NCBI GenBank assembly: GCA_010279815.1
Contig: QEOQ01000663.1
Span: forward strand, 454,541 to 518,540
Origin: Brachionus plicatilis
Lineage: Eukaryota > Rotifera > Eurotatoria > Ploima > Brachionidae
DNA: 64,000 nt
Direction of reading: 5' to 3'
The notes under the pieces were generated by a model. The model saw only the letters and a list, made by a program, of their open reading frames with translations. It did not search any database and was not told where the DNA came from. The translations under genes were made by a program, and so were the position numbers. Shown here one piece after another: positions 51,657 through 63,974 of the stretch. Position 1 is the stretch's first letter. Every line of letters starts with the position of its first letter.

Positions 51657-53716
51657 TTAAATTCCCATGCAAATAAATTTATTGTTTAAATATTCATTAA
51701 TGCCATACTTAGAGCCTTCACTGCCAAAACCAGATTCTTTGATTCCTCCGAATGGCGCTTCAATAGTCGATACAATGCCTTCATTCACACCAACCATTCC
51801 AACCTCTAGTTTTTCAGCAACTCTCCAGATTTGGCTCAGATCACTGCTATAGAAATAACCAGCCAAACCTACTGACACCGCATTTGCCAATCTAACTGCA
51901 TCTTCTTCATCTTTAAACCTGAATTATAAAAATTTAATCAATTTAAATAAATAAATTTATCCAACTACTTCATGATAGCTGCCACAGGGCCAAATATTTC
52001 TTCTTTGGCGATCTCCATCTCAGTTGTTACATCTCTGATCAATGTTGGTTCATAAAAATTACCGCCTAATAGATCGCATTTGCTTCCGCCCAAAACTATT
52101 TGTCCACCTTTAGCTATCGAATCTTTGACCAAATTTTCGACTTTTGTAATTGCGTTCTTATTGATTAGTGGACCTTGAGTTACATCTGTTTCAAAGCCAT
52201 TGCCAACTTTAAGTTGTTTTTTCATCTCTTCAGCTAAGGCAATAATGAATTTATCATAAATTCCCTCTTGGACAAATATGCGATTAGCGCAAACACATGT
52301 CTAATTGAAATAAATTATTTTTATATTTGGTAACTTTCTGATTAATGTACTTGTCCCGAATTTCTGAATTTTGAAGCCATCAGACCAACAATAGCTTTTT
52401 TTATGTCAGCGCTATCAAAAACAATAAACGGTGCATTGCCACCCAATTCCATTTGCACTTTTTTGACTTGGTGAGCACAATTTTCCAGAATTATTTTACC
52501 CACTGCTGTTGATCCAGTGAAAGAAATTTTTTTAACTAACGGATTGTGACATATTGCTTTTCCCATTTCAGCTGTATTTTTTCTTGAAGTAGTAACTACA
52601 TTAATACAACCAGCTGGTAATCCTGCCATTTCAGACAACTAAAAAATATTAATTAAAAAATTTTAACTCTTTTTAGAACTTTTTACTTGACACAAAGCAA
52701 GAGCTGAATATGGAGTGTCTTCGGCTGGTTTGATAACAACTGTGCATCCAGCTGCAAGAGCTGCAGCAGTTTTTCTAGCAATCATGTAAGCAGGAAAATT
52801 CCACTAAAAATTCAAATTTGAAAAAAAAAATTTTGAATATTTTTTTACTAAGTACTGGTGTTATAAATCCACAAATTCCCACTGGTTGTTTTAGCACTAA
52901 AAATCGTTTATTTGGCGCAGGTGAGGGTATTAAGTCACCATATGTTCTTTTGGCTTCTTCGCTAAACCATTCGTATGCCTTGGCAGATGAATCAATTTCA
53001 ACCAAAGATTCTCTTAATGGTTTACCCTTTTTCAAAAAATTAATTTAAACCAATTTTAAAATAGTTTTCTTACATTTTCATGCGTTATAATTTCTGCTAG
53101 TTGCTGTTTGTACTCAATATGAAGATCATAAAGTTTTCTTAGTATTCGACTTCTTTGCTAATTTAAAAAGTATTTTTTATCAATTTTTCAAAATTTAATT
53201 TTTACCTCAGCAGTAAAATTGCTCCAAACTTTAAAAGCTTGATTTGCTGACTGCACTGCTTGATTTAGATCTTCTAAATTACAATCAGGTACGGATCCTA
53301 GGACTGTATTTTTTGCTGGATCAAATATCTAAAATTTTTTAAATTTCAAATTTTAAAATAAATTTGTAATGTCCTAATTTACTTCAAATTTATTTGCAGT
53401 AATAGAATCGGTCCATTTTCCATTTATATAAGCTTTTTCTGGAAAATAATTGAATTTTTGCGCAGAACAATGGTGGCCAGATATTTGAAGCGAAGAATTC
53501 AGTAATTGAACATTTTGCTAAGAATAAAATATTAGATTAAATAATTCTTTTTCTTGTTGCATAATATAAATGTTTTGAATGTTATGTAAAACGAATGAAA
53601 TATTTCTTATACTAAAAAGTAATTTTTACCTTAAATAAAATTCTATTTGAATAAAATCGGTTTAAATTGATAGTTTTTTTCGAATTTTGATTAACCGAGA
53701 TTAAAATACGATTCAT
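51657..53716 (-). CDS. ALDH5A1: Succinate-semialdehyde dehydrogenase, mitochondrial
   Basis: Nine exons: 53716-53630, 53517-53383, 53328-53206, 53157-53074, 53026-52856, 52803-52687, 52638-52351, 52300-51969, 51918-51657. All introns are about 47-112 bp and the 532-codon product closes in frame (human about 535 aa). Exon 1 encodes a basic, acid-free mitochondrial presequence. Family features in order are [56 protein letters not shown], the NAD-binding FTGSTAVGK, the catalytic-Glu motif [12 protein letters not shown], and NSGQTCVCANR with catalytic Cys at about 337. C-terminal [14 protein letters not shown] is diagnostic for this subfamily. It oxidises succinic semialdehyde (from GABA) to succinate with NAD+ in the matrix. 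The second Cys (about 339) that forms the redox-switch disulfide in human SSADH is kept. Confidence 0.95.
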
Positions 53717-54895
53717 TTTTCGAATTGATAAAATCGATTAAAAAATTTAAAATATTTGAATTTTTTTAACTCGAATACTATTTTAATAAATTAATAACAA
53801 TAAACAAAACTTTCTTGATTTTTTGCTAGATATCTCAAGAACAAGCTTTTAAAAATTTTCCAATATTTATTGTGATTTTTTCAATAAGAGAAATATATTG
53901 ATTTAGATAAAAAGATTATAAATACCTGTAAATTTTCAAGAGACATTATTAAATTTTTTTTTTGTATTAAAAAATTATGATTTTTTCTCTAGTATAAATT
54001 AATTTAGATTATAATACATTTGTCTAGTTTATCAAAAATTTGGGAGTGATAATTTCAAAATTTAAAGCGTTTAAATAATATTTAACAAAAATTCAATTTA
54101 AAAGACCTTTAAAGGAGTGTCAATTATTTATTTTGATAATTTAAAATTTCAAAATTATATCTATTGAGTAATTAGTCATATTTTTGGATATGTCACTGTC
54201 AATTTGTATAATGACAATGACAGAATATAAAATTCCACAAAAATTAAATTACATGTTCAAACAAGTAGTCCCAGTGCTTTCTGTTGACACTGTTTGGGAT
54301 TTCTAAAAAATTCTTTCAATTTTGAGTGTGCAACTATAAGAAATTTTACTTAAAATGTAATAGGAAAATTTTTAAACGGAAAATTGTGATTCACTAAATT
54401 GTTTATGAACTGTTTTGATTAATTTTAGCCAAATTTGAATTTAATCCTTTTTTCAACCAAATAAAGAGAAATTTTTTGTGATATATAAACTTTGACCATA
54501 AACTTTAAGTAAAAACATTAAAAATTAGCAATTTTGAATTTTTGAATTTTTTAAATGTTTGGTCAAAGTAAAAAGGAAAGTTTTATGATTTAGCAAGTCT
54601 TTTTTTTTCAAAAAAAAACACATTTTAAAAATTGACAGTAACAAATAAAAATTTAGAACTTAATCATTTTTCAATATTTTATTGAATTAAAAATTACAAA
54701 AATAAAATAATCATTCATCAAATAATTATTCCGACATCTAATTTTGATAGATAAAAATCAAATTCCCAACCTGAATGAATCCTATAATTATCCGGCTTTT
54801 CCATTCAAATAATTAACTTTAAAAAATCTCTTTAATTACATAATTACATGAACATTTTTTACTTTATGTCAACAAAAAAAAATAAAAGTTTGTTC
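53717..54895. other. Intergenic DNA upstream of ALDH5A1
   Basis: AT-rich, no gene seen. By position it contains the ALDH5A1 promoter and the 3' flank of the hydrolase gene. Confidence 0.5.
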
Positions 54896-55846
54896 TCATT
54901 GAAGAATCTCTTGATTTATAAAGAGAAAATCATTTTCATCATTTTCTAAAAATTCCTCTTTGGCATAAGCTTCAACAAACAATTCAGCCAAAAGATTCCA
55001 GTTAGGACGATGATTTGAACATTCAATGTCTTCTCGTAGATTTATTTTGTTCTCAACATCATCTAAATGTTTATAAAGGTGAGAAAAGCCCTTTACTATT
55101 TTGTCACTTTGGCTGAATACCACATAACACGATTCGAAATTTGGCTCTATTTTTTTGAATGATTCAGCAGCATCATGGTCCCAAACTTTAATTCGCTTCT
55201 TAATGTACCAAATTTTAAGAATCGGTTTAATATATTTTGGAAGAATAAAATACAAAAATTGGTCCAATCTAGCAAAAGATTTGTTGTTAATGTAACATCT
55301 GAATCTTTCGTCAGCTGTTATTTTATTTTGTTCCATGTAAAGCCTTATTGATTCTGATGCTATGTATCCTCCGAGACACCATCCCATAAATGAGGTATTT
55401 TCAAGTTTATATCCATGTTGCATTATCTGAGTCAAAGCCATGGAGCACGATTTGGTCAGAAAGTCTATGTCGTAGACTTTGTTAGGATATAAAATTAAAG
55501 CCATATCATGATCGTCAAGTTTGTTTGTTTCATAGAATCTTACAAAATATTTTGTGTTACTTTTTTGAAAAAAATTAAAATTTCGTCCTGGAAAAATAAT
55601 CAACAGTTTTCGTTTCGATGTTCTCTTTCTATTTTTGGGGTCTTTAATTAAAAAATATTTTGTCAAATTTTTTTTTTTCCATTTCCGACCGAGGGTTTTA
55701 TTTTCTTCTAAAATTGTTTCGTACAGTGTAACCAGCAAGGGCGACTCGTTCGCCTTAATTATAAATTCTCTTTCTTTCAAGGTTCTATCACGTGGAGATA
55801 TCAGCAATTTCCAAACCAAAGGATCTACGATGTGCAAATTTGGCAT
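54896..55846 (-). CDS. Alpha/beta-hydrolase with Cys nucleophile
   Basis: An intronless 316-aa frame beginning at ATG 55846. The core runs from KLLIIFPG (oxyanion-side strand, about 80-87) through the nucleophile elbow GWCLGG at 155-160 to FSQSDKIV (Asp about 248) and SNHRPNW (His about 279). These give a plausible Cys157-Asp248-His279 triad. Most hydrolases have Ser in GxSxG; Cys occurs in PHA synthases, dienelactone hydrolases and some others. The segment CYINNKSFARLDQF between elbow and Asp resembles blocks that I recall from bacterial SidB/DUF818-like hydrolases, but I cannot confirm that. No signal peptide is evident; residues about 196-212 are hydrophobic and could touch membrane. Substrate unknown. 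Lack of introns in an intron-rich neighbourhood allows, but does not prove, horizontal or retroposed origin. Confidence 0.75.
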   Translation of the reverse strand: MPNLHIVDPLVWKLLISPRDRTLKEREFIIKANESPLLVTLYETILEENKTLGRKWKKKNLTKYFLIKDPKNRKRTSKRKLLIIFPGRNFNFFQKSNTKYFVRFYETNKLDDHDMALILYPNKVYDIDFLTKSCSMALTQIMQHGYKLENTSFMGWCLGGYIASESIRLYMEQNKITADERFRCYINNKSFARLDQFLYFILPKYIKPILKIWYIKKRIKVWDHDAAESFKKIEPNFESCYVVFSQSDKIVKGFSHLYKHLDDVENKINLREDIECSNHRPNWNLLAELFVEAYAKEEFLENDENDFLFINQEILQ

Positions 55847-58256
55847 TAATTAATAATAAAAATTATATCTAAAATTTCAAAGAGAAACTTTTGTTTATAA
55901 ACAAATTTAAGGAAAAAAATATTCTACAAAGATTCAAAGTGGTTTTATTTTTGGTTGATATATTTTTAGGAAATCATAAATAGTATTTTTCATTTTTATA
56001 TTTGAATCAAAAAGACAAAAATAAAATCTTTAGGTGAAAGCCTTGACGCAATAGATAAATGTATGAGTAAAAAAAATCGAACGAGATTAAACTGCTGTTT
56101 TATGTTTTACTAATTAAAGTAGGCGAACAAAAATTACATTAACTATTCTTTATGTTATTCATTATTAGTTAAATATCTTTCGATTTGAATTTTTCCAAAT
56201 AATCGAAAGATGTAAATATTCAAAGTTTGAACATTTAATCTACTAAATTTCGAAACTTGCTGAATAATTATAAAGAATAAACATACCTTAACCAATTTAT
56301 TTCCAAATGTCTATTTTTTAAGGGTTAAATTTTTCTAGTAATTTTCAAAATTTATAAAGACATTTAATACTAGAATCAGGGTTTTTTAATCTAGCTGATA
56401 AATTTTTATTTTTAAAAACAATTTTTAAAAATAATTGAGAAAAAAATCATGTAAATCACTCTATTGAACTTTCTCAGCAAACATGAAGTACACAAATCAT
56501 TCAAATGAAATTATTAAAAAAATGTCACCAAAAATAAATATTCTTAGAAAAACCAAAGCGTTTAAATGGACTAACTCGTCATCCTAAAACAAAAAATTTT
56601 GCAAATCGTTAATTATATCCGTTTTCGATTAATATTTTAAATCTTAAACTCTGCAACTCAACAAATTAAAAGTAATTTTAAAATCTTTTTTAAATAAAAT
56701 CCTAAAAATAAACAAAATTTTCTCGCTAAAAACTAGCATTGAAAGGATTCATTAAAAAATCGAAAAATATAATTTAAGCATGATTTAATGTGATCTAAAT
56801 TAAGTTTAAAAATAAAAAAACTTAAGTTAATTCACTTATTTTTTTGTCTATTAGATTCAATAATTTTAAAAAACGAGAGCTTAAGAGAGGACTCTTTGCC
56901 GCTCGAAACTGCCCAAAAGTCTTATGTCAAAATTATTTTTCAGATAAATAAATTCTCAGCAAACATTAAAATCTAAACCTTACGGAAATGATTTTATCAT
57001 GCTTTAAGATTTTAAAACAGAAATTGATCTAAAAATTATTATTTTGATTAAAATTTTTAAAAATTATATGAACTAAATCAAAATTTGGTCTTTTAAAAAT
57101 AAAATCCTCTAGACCAATTCTACAACTATGAACAAGTTTATACTTAATTTTTAAATTGATTCTGAAATTAAAAAAGCTCGGGTGTCAATTTATATTTTGG
57201 AATTATGAAAAAAAGTATTATTTAGGTATTTTTTTCGGTTTTTAAAAGTCAATTTCAAAACGACTAAGGCAAAAATAGATGGAGCTTAAACTTATATAAT
57301 TTTTTTTTTAAATTTGAGCAAAGTCCTCCCAATCTTAATCTTCATTTTCGATGAAAACTATTTTTTAATTTTTTTAAAATGATGATTTAGACAACTTTCA
57401 ATAAAAAAATTAGCCTAAAAAAAATTTATTTATTTTCATTCTTTATTTATTTAAGATAATTTTTATCTGTTTCTTAAACTTACTAAATTACCTCAAGATT
57501 TCATGTGGACAGTTGTGATATGGTTTATAAATTAGGTGGAAAAAATCTCTTGGCATTAAATTAAATTTAAATTTGAGTTTTATAAAGCTTTTATTTTTCA
57601 GTTAACTCACTTTAATTCACTATTGATTTAAATAGAAAATTATATATCAATTCTGTGAAATTTTAAAATGTTACATTTTATTAAATTTTGCTAAAACTCA
57701 GAACCATTTCTCTGGCTAAAGTCTGAAATAGTTTAAAAATTGCATCAATTATGAAAAAGTAAAAATACTTTTACAAAAAAGAATCGAAGTATCAAACAGT
57801 TGTCTATTTATGATGTTTCAAAAACTAATTTTAAATTCTTTTATTTTTAATTTTCAGCTGTTTTAATTTTTTTTGCTTCATTGCATCTATTTAGTCATAA
57901 AGAGTTTAAAGAAAAAAATGATTCAAAATTGCACTATTGATGTAACCATCAAATTTTGGTTTTCATAAAACATGAGAAAAGCATTGTTTAATTTAGCTTT
58001 TAGATCATGACCTTGATTAATTGAAAACTTTACTTTGAATAATAAATTTAATTAAATTTAAAAAGGTAATTATAAAATTACTTAAGAAAATATAAAATTG
58101 ATGACTAATGTGAAATTTAAAAAAAAACATGCTATCAAAAAAAAATAAATTTTAGCTATTTCTGTAGGAATATTTGAACAATATTAAAATTGGTAATTGA
58201 TCACTTTTCGTTTTAAATTAAATGAAATCAATATTTTTTTTGAATTTTTATTAAAA
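55847..58256. other. AT-rich intergenic DNA
   Basis: About 2.4 kb with no gene. A perfect 11-bp inverted repeat, ATCTTTCGATT / AATCGAAAGAT, lies at 56175-56185 and 56201-56211. Nothing else stands out. Confidence 0.5.
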
Positions 58257-59371
58257 TCATAAAAATTTCCCTTGTTGTTTTAAAAGTCTGTATTTTTGAA
58301 TAACTTCGTTTCGATCTTTTTCGGTTACACCACTTTTTGTCTTTACATTTTCAGGTATAGTTAACTGCTGAGATGATATTTGTCTTTTTTTCAATTTTGG
58401 AAAAGCCGTTAACTCTGGAGGATGATCCACAACATCACCAAATTTCACAACATCTTAGAAAAATAAATTGGTCAAATCTTAACTAAAAAGAAACACCATA
58501 CTTTTTTTAAATCCATCTTTATTTTCCTTCTCCATTTTTTTACTTAATTTTATATTTTTTAATTTTTCTCTTAATTTTTCGAGGCGTCTTGAAAAAAAAT
58601 GTTCTGACTTTGTGAAATAATTAGCAATTTAAAATTACTTTCGTTTCTTTTCACTCATTTTTTTTTCTTTTTTTATTTCAATTTTATCCCCTTTTGTCTC
58701 CAACTTGACATCAAACTGAGTTTCATATTGAGATCGTTGAATCACGGACTGGACTTTTTGTTCTATTCGATCTAGATAAGCCACATCAGATTCGTTTTCA
58801 AGTCTATTCAATTTATCTAATTTTCTCAAAGGAATATCAGCTCCTTTATCATCAGGTCTATTTTTTACCAAATCTTCAAGTGCTTTTTTTTCAAGATTTT
58901 TTTTTCCTTTTATTTTCTTTTTTTTGTCATCAATTAAGTTATTTCTGGTCTTGAGCTCTTTTTTCTTATGTTTTAATTTCTCATTTAGTTCCATATACTC
59001 TCTTAGCTTGCTTGGTATAAAATTTTCATCATCATCCTTAGGTGCTTCATTAGCTCGGATTAGGGCTCTACAAAATTTAAGTTAAAAATTATATATTTAA
59101 TTATCTAATTTCAAAAATGCTTATTTCCTATTAAAAATATTTATTTTGTGCTTTGTTAAAATTAATCTTAAATTAACTTTGAAAAAATTATTTTTAGATT
59201 AAAATTAAATATTAGACGAAGTTATTATATAATCATTTTTAATGGAAAGCAAACATTATAAGAACAAAAATATTCTTACTTGTCTAAAAGTATTTTTCTT
59301 TCACCAGAATAGAAAGGATCTACCGCTTTTAGTTTTTTATGTCGATTACTTTTAAGTCTTTTTTTGGCCAT
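58257..59371 (-). CDS. CCDC137: Coiled-coil domain-containing protein 137
   Basis: Four exons: 59371-59280, 59067-58639, 58587-58502, 58453-58257, giving 267 aa (human about 289). The first intron is 212 bp; the others are 48-51 bp. The protein is very Lys-rich. The N-terminus MAKKRLKSNRHKKLKAVDPF is followed by IPSKLREYMEL, which matches the IPFRLREIM-like segment of vertebrate CCDC137. The C-terminus has VVKFGDVVDHPPELTAFP and ends with RNEVIQKYRLLKQQG, matching the KFGEVVLQPPELTA and YRALKQ segments I recall from the human protein. Coiled coil is predicted in the Lys/Glu-rich middle. Human CCDC137 is nucleolar/chromosome-periphery associated. The TAG of a TTTTTAG acceptor abuts the ATG directly, suggesting a 5' UTR intron or trans-splicing. 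Confidence 0.85.
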
Positions 59372-61787
59372 CTAAAAACAAAACGGATTTAAAGTATTTT
59401 ATTTTTCGAAAGATATGTTGGATAAAAAAATTAAATAAGTTTTTGAAAAATTAAGAAGTTCTGATAGTCAAATAATCAATTTTTTAAAACAGTAATAAAT
59501 TTAATGAATTTTTAAGCAGAAAAAATTTTTGTTTTTAAGAATAAACACACATTTTATTTTGAAAATAAAATAAATATATTATTCATGAATATTTTTGAAT
59601 CAAATAATTGAAATAATGAGAAGCAGAACTAAAATCACATTTTAGATTTAAATATTTAAAAAATATTTGTCCTTTAAATTTATTACTTAAATTTTTTTAA
59701 AATAATCTATATTAGAATTAACTCTAATTAAGTTTATTAAAACATAATTCAATTTTAAAAGACTTAGCAATTTATAATTAAAAAGCAAAAATGAATTTTT
59801 ATAATATATCTTATTAAATTTGGCAAAAATAAACAAACATTTATTTTCATGCGTGTGCTGTTACTCTTAAAAAAATTGTATAAATAAAGTATTTTAAAAC
59901 TTAAGCTATTTTTGTTTTAAATGAAAATAAAAATTTAATGCATCCTTTTGAAAAAGGAGAAATTTAAAATATTTAAATAAAAAAAAAAAGGTTTTATAAT
60001 CAAGATTATTTTGATTTATTTTAGAAATGAATAATTCATTTGTACAAATAAAACTCGGAGATCATTTTATTAATTCGAAAAAAGCAAAAGACCTTTAAAT
60101 AATTTTTTCAATTTGTCTCTAATTTAATATTCATTAAAAAGATCAGATAATTTTTAATTTTAATAACTTTTATTTTCTTTAAATAAATAATACCCTATAT
60201 ATTTTGGTTGTTTTATTTTTTTGCAAGACTTAATATAGTAAGACATTAAAATTATTCAAAAAATTCGATTAATTTTAACGAAAATGATTTATTTATTAAA
60301 AATTTAAAGAAGAGAGACTGCGTGTTTTAACCATCAAATTACAACTTAGATGTTTCTTAGCCGAAATTATTTAAAATTAGTTATATCTACTTCATACTCA
60401 ATAATGGGACTTTTATTTTATTATTTTTTTTTTCTAAGCTTAAACAAATTAATTTTTATAAATTTGCTATTTCAATTAATTTAGATGGAAAATTTTTTCG
60501 TTTATTTTAATTTGATCGAAATTCAAATTTGGAACAGTGTGAAATTGAGTTTAAAAAACAGTTCAAAATGATAATATAAAAATTTTTTTTTTGAAATAAA
60601 CTTAAATTAATATTTTTTATTTTGTTTACACATACTTCAACAAGCTTTTTTGCATTTAACAATTTTGGTATAATTAAATATTAAAAGACGCTTCTTATCG
60701 TTAAGTTTTTGATTGAAAAATTTATAATAAAAGCTATTCCAATGATTTTTTAATATTTTATTTAAATATATTGTCTTTTTGGCACAAATTATTTTAAATT
60801 TTTTATAAAACTTTATCTGTTTTTTTCAAATTCAAATCTAATTCAAACAAATGCTCTAATAATATTTACTTTTTACTAACAGAAAATTATAAAAAATCCA
60901 ATATGGATTAATGAATAAACTTTGAATGTTTGAATTCAACATAAAATAAGCAAAAATTGAACATTGTTTTTCATTGTTTTAAATTGATCGAAATACCTGA
61001 TTTTATATTAAATGTATTTCTATGTTTTATTTATGTTGGAGTTAACATTTATTAACACGTAAAATTAATGTTTCAATCAAATGATATTTAAAAATTTTTA
61101 ATTAATTGTTTAAAAAATAAACTATTTTATAAATGAAAAAAAAATATTTTTGAGAAAATTATTCAGGTGTTTTTAATAAAAAATATTTTGTTATGTTCTT
61201 CATCTAATTTTTAAAAAATCATGACTCTATCCGTGATAAAAATGGATTTTGAAGTTGATTACAAAAATCGACTATTTAAACAGCTTCTTAAAAAATTTTT
61301 ACTTGCCTAATTTATTTCAAATTTTTTTTCCATTTGTTAAAAGACTTTTTCAAATAATTTAGAAATTAGTTTTAATAACACAGTATTTATTTTTCTAAAA
61401 ACTCTTACTTCTTTTCCTAGAGTTAGATTTGATAAGAAATAAAAACAATGTTTTGCTTTTAAAAAATTTTCGACATTGGTACATTTTATTTATGGGTATT
61501 ATGTAATTTTCGATAATTTTAAAAACAGGCTTATTTTATATAAAATAGGTTATTTTTAATATTGTTAAAAATCAAATTAAATTTTTAATTTTGAAAATAA
61601 TTTCACAAAAAAATAAAAATTAGAATTTATCAATAGATCAAATATTTTAAAATAATTGTTCTTTAGGGAAAAAAAGTCTTATGTTAATAAATTTAAAAAA
61701 TTTACAAATATTTTTAGGCAGCATTTAAACTACTGCCGAGTCTCAAAAAGTTTATTTTATTCACAAAAACACCATTTCAAATTGATC
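59372..61787. other. AT-rich intergenic DNA
   Basis: About 2.4 kb without a supportable gene; composition is close to pure A/T low complexity. Confidence 0.5.
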
Positions 61788-61928
61788 ATGCTCGCTTTTT
61801 GTTGTTCACAAAATAAAACTAACTTGTTCTCGAATAATACACTTTTGAAAAACGAGCAGATTAGCCAAACTATTCCCAAAAAAATTCAATCGGAAGGATT
61901 TGATCCAAAAGATGAGACTAAATTCTAA
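61788..61928 (+). CDS. Possible small ORF or terminal exon, hypothetical
   Basis: A 46-codon frame from ATG 61788 (MLAFCCSQNKTNLF...) to TAA at 61926. It is open upstream to a TTTTTAG acceptor at 61711-61717, and the segment is less AT-rich than its surroundings with mixed amino-acid use (ends GFDPKDETKF). It might be a last exon whose upstream exons I cannot find, a short peptide gene, or noncoding. No family recognised. Confidence 0.25.
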   Translation: MLAFCCSQNKTNLFSNNTLLKNEQISQTIPKKIQSEGFDPKDETKF

Positions 61929-62519
61929 AAAACTTTTATGTTTTAAATGAAATTTTATTATTTATAGCTCTTTAAATACTTTATACAAAAAAAATGTAAA
62001 AAATTCAAAAATGTCAAATTCCTAAAGAAAAAGCTTGTCGCTTAAAATGGAGACAACATTTAGTAGAAAGGCAGTTAAAAATTCTTCAAAAAATAAAAAC
62101 ATTTCGTTAGCCTCCGAAAGTCTAACGAAAAATATTGGATTCAACTAGTTGGAAACACACACAAAAAAATCACATTACAAGACTTGAAATTTTCCAGACT
62201 TCAACTCTTCGAAAATTCACTACTTAAATTATTTCAAAAAACAACAAAAAAAAAAGAACAAAAACAAGTCTTGAATCTAAAATTCGGTTATGGCCTTTTG
62301 TGAACACAGCCACTTAAACATTTTACAAACTTAGTTCAGAAAAAAAATTATCCAACTACACGGGATGCAAAAGCCATCCACTTTTTTACACATTAACAAT
62401 TTTTTTGTTTTTGATTACTGATCAAAATTTAGAGAAAGAAAGAGATATAGAAAAACAAAAAAAAAACAAAAAAAAAAAACCAAAAAAACCAAAAAAAAAA
62501 AACAATTTTCAAAAACCAA
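61929..62519. other. 3' flank between convergent frames, with A/C-rich tract
   Basis: Probably the 3' UTR of the minus-strand gene that ends at 62520. Positions 62455-62510 are an (A)n broken by single C or CC, a low-complexity tract. No gene seen. Confidence 0.45.
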
Positions 62520-63974
62520 CTAATATCTTTGTCTTTTATTGTGACAATTATCTAAATTCGAGTTATTTCTTTTATTAAATCTAAAATCATTCATACAAGT
62601 TTGCTTATTAGTGTTAAAGTTACTATTATGATTAAATCTGGCGCCATTTGGCTGACGGGCCGAACCAAATTGGCCGTGAGAGCCGGCCATCTGAGGAGAG
62701 CCCATCATCATTTGGCTGGCAAACGACAAATTTCCGCTCTGCTGCATCGTTTCAAAAAGAGAGTACACTTGACTCTGGCTCATGTGGCCAAGACCCATGC
62801 CAGACGCGAACTTATTAAAGTACTGCTCAAACATGCTGAACATGTTGCTCTTTTGTTCGTCATCGTGGCGCGTCGACTTTTGGGGACACGGCAACAGACC
62901 ATTGCCGACTTCGTCACTTGCCATGCTCATCATCGACTGAATGAACTGCTCATTTTGAAACATGTTCTCAAAATTGGGCACTTGACTCATTCTGGCATTT
63001 TTAAAGCCGCTCTGATTTGAATTGTGCGGAGAAGTGGAGAAGCGTGAACCGCTCGCTCTCTTCACTTCACATTCCGCATTTCTGCCATTTACTTTGGCAA
63101 AGCGGGGCACATTTGGCTGATTGTGAACAGAGTGGCTGCCGGCCGGCAACGGAGGAGTCTTTACTTGGCTTCTCGGAAAGGCCTGCTGTGGCCGCAGGCT
63201 GATAGATGACGACGACGACGAAGAGGAGGCCGACGAGGTAGGCGGAGTCATTGAATTCAAGTTGTGAGCCTTGGCAGCCGGCTGAACGGCGTTTGTTTGT
63301 CTGTAGTTGACCGGATGAGCTGAGACTGTGACCGGAACGGGCTCGCTTTTGGCCTCGGCCTTGACCGGCCTGATCTCGCTTTCTTTTGGTTCGGCGGGAT
63401 GCAAATACTGGCGATTGGCCTCTTTCATTTGAGATGTCAAATCTTCGTTCAGTCTTTTTAGGTCGAGGAGGCGACGGTTCAGCTCGTTTCTCTGGTCCAT
63501 GCTCGCCTCGCTGGCCACTCTGCTCTGCAGCTTTTCCATCTCAATATTTAGCTTGACGTATTCCAATTGTCTGCTCAGCCGCTGCAATTGAATTTGTATG
63601 TTGTCCTTTAGGATGTTTAGGCGGGCTTTTTTCTGCTCGTTTTCTTGTGCCACTGGCTTTGTCTCATTTTGATTTTGGAGAGTTTTGCAAATTTTGTTCA
63701 ACATGGCGCCAAGGTTTTGCTGTTTTTCTTCCAGTATTTCTTTTATGAGACTCATTTCGCGCTTGTCGTTGAGCACTGGATAAGGAACCTTGACCTGGTT
63801 GGCGGGACCAGGCGACTTTTTGTCCGCTTTTCTCTTCGAACACTTTTTTTTTGACTTGGACTTTCGTTTTGGAGACAAGTGGTCGTTTAGGCGCGGATTT
63901 TGGTCCAGCAGACAATTTTGACGCGACACCAGCCCGCTCATCCTTGACTTGTAGGCGGCCAATTTTTTTTCCAT
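62520..63974 (-). CDS. Coiled-coil protein with Asn/Gln/Met-rich tail, unrecognised
   Basis: A 484-codon frame, GC-richer than its surroundings, with the ATG at 63974 just 27 bp from the window end, preceded by an A13-like run; an upstream exon outside the window cannot be excluded. Residues about 33-55 are Lys/Ser-rich and basic (KRKSKSKKKCSKRK), a likely nuclear localisation signal. Residues about 72-192 form heptad-like helices (IQIQLQRLSRQLEYVKLNIE, NRRLLDLKRLNEDLTSQM), a probable coiled coil. A poly-Ser stretch lies near 247-257. The last 150 residues are rich in Asn, Gln, Met, Phe and Gly, resembling prion-like RNA-binding-protein tails, though no RNA-binding domain is visible. Family not recognised; role unknown. 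Confidence 0.8.
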   Translation of the reverse strand: MEKKLAAYKSRMSGLVSRQNCLLDQNPRLNDHLSPKRKSKSKKKCSKRKADKKSPGPANQVKVPYPVLNDKREMSLIKEILEEKQQNLGAMLNKICKTLQNQNETKPVAQENEQKKARLNILKDNIQIQLQRLSRQLEYVKLNIEMEKLQSRVASEASMDQRNELNRRLLDLKRLNEDLTSQMKEANRQYLHPAEPKESEIRPVKAEAKSEPVPVTVSAHPVNYRQTNAVQPAAKAHNLNSMTPPTSSASSSSSSSSISLRPQQAFPRSQVKTPPLPAGSHSVHNQPNVPRFAKVNGRNAECEVKRASGSRFSTSPHNSNQSGFKNARMSQVPNFENMFQNEQFIQSMMSMASDEVGNGLLPCPQKSTRHDDEQKSNMFSMFEQYFNKFASGMGLGHMSQSQVYSLFETMQQSGNLSFASQMMMGSPQMAGSHGQFGSARQPNGARFNHNSNFNTNKQTCMNDFRFNKRNNSNLDNCHNKRQRY

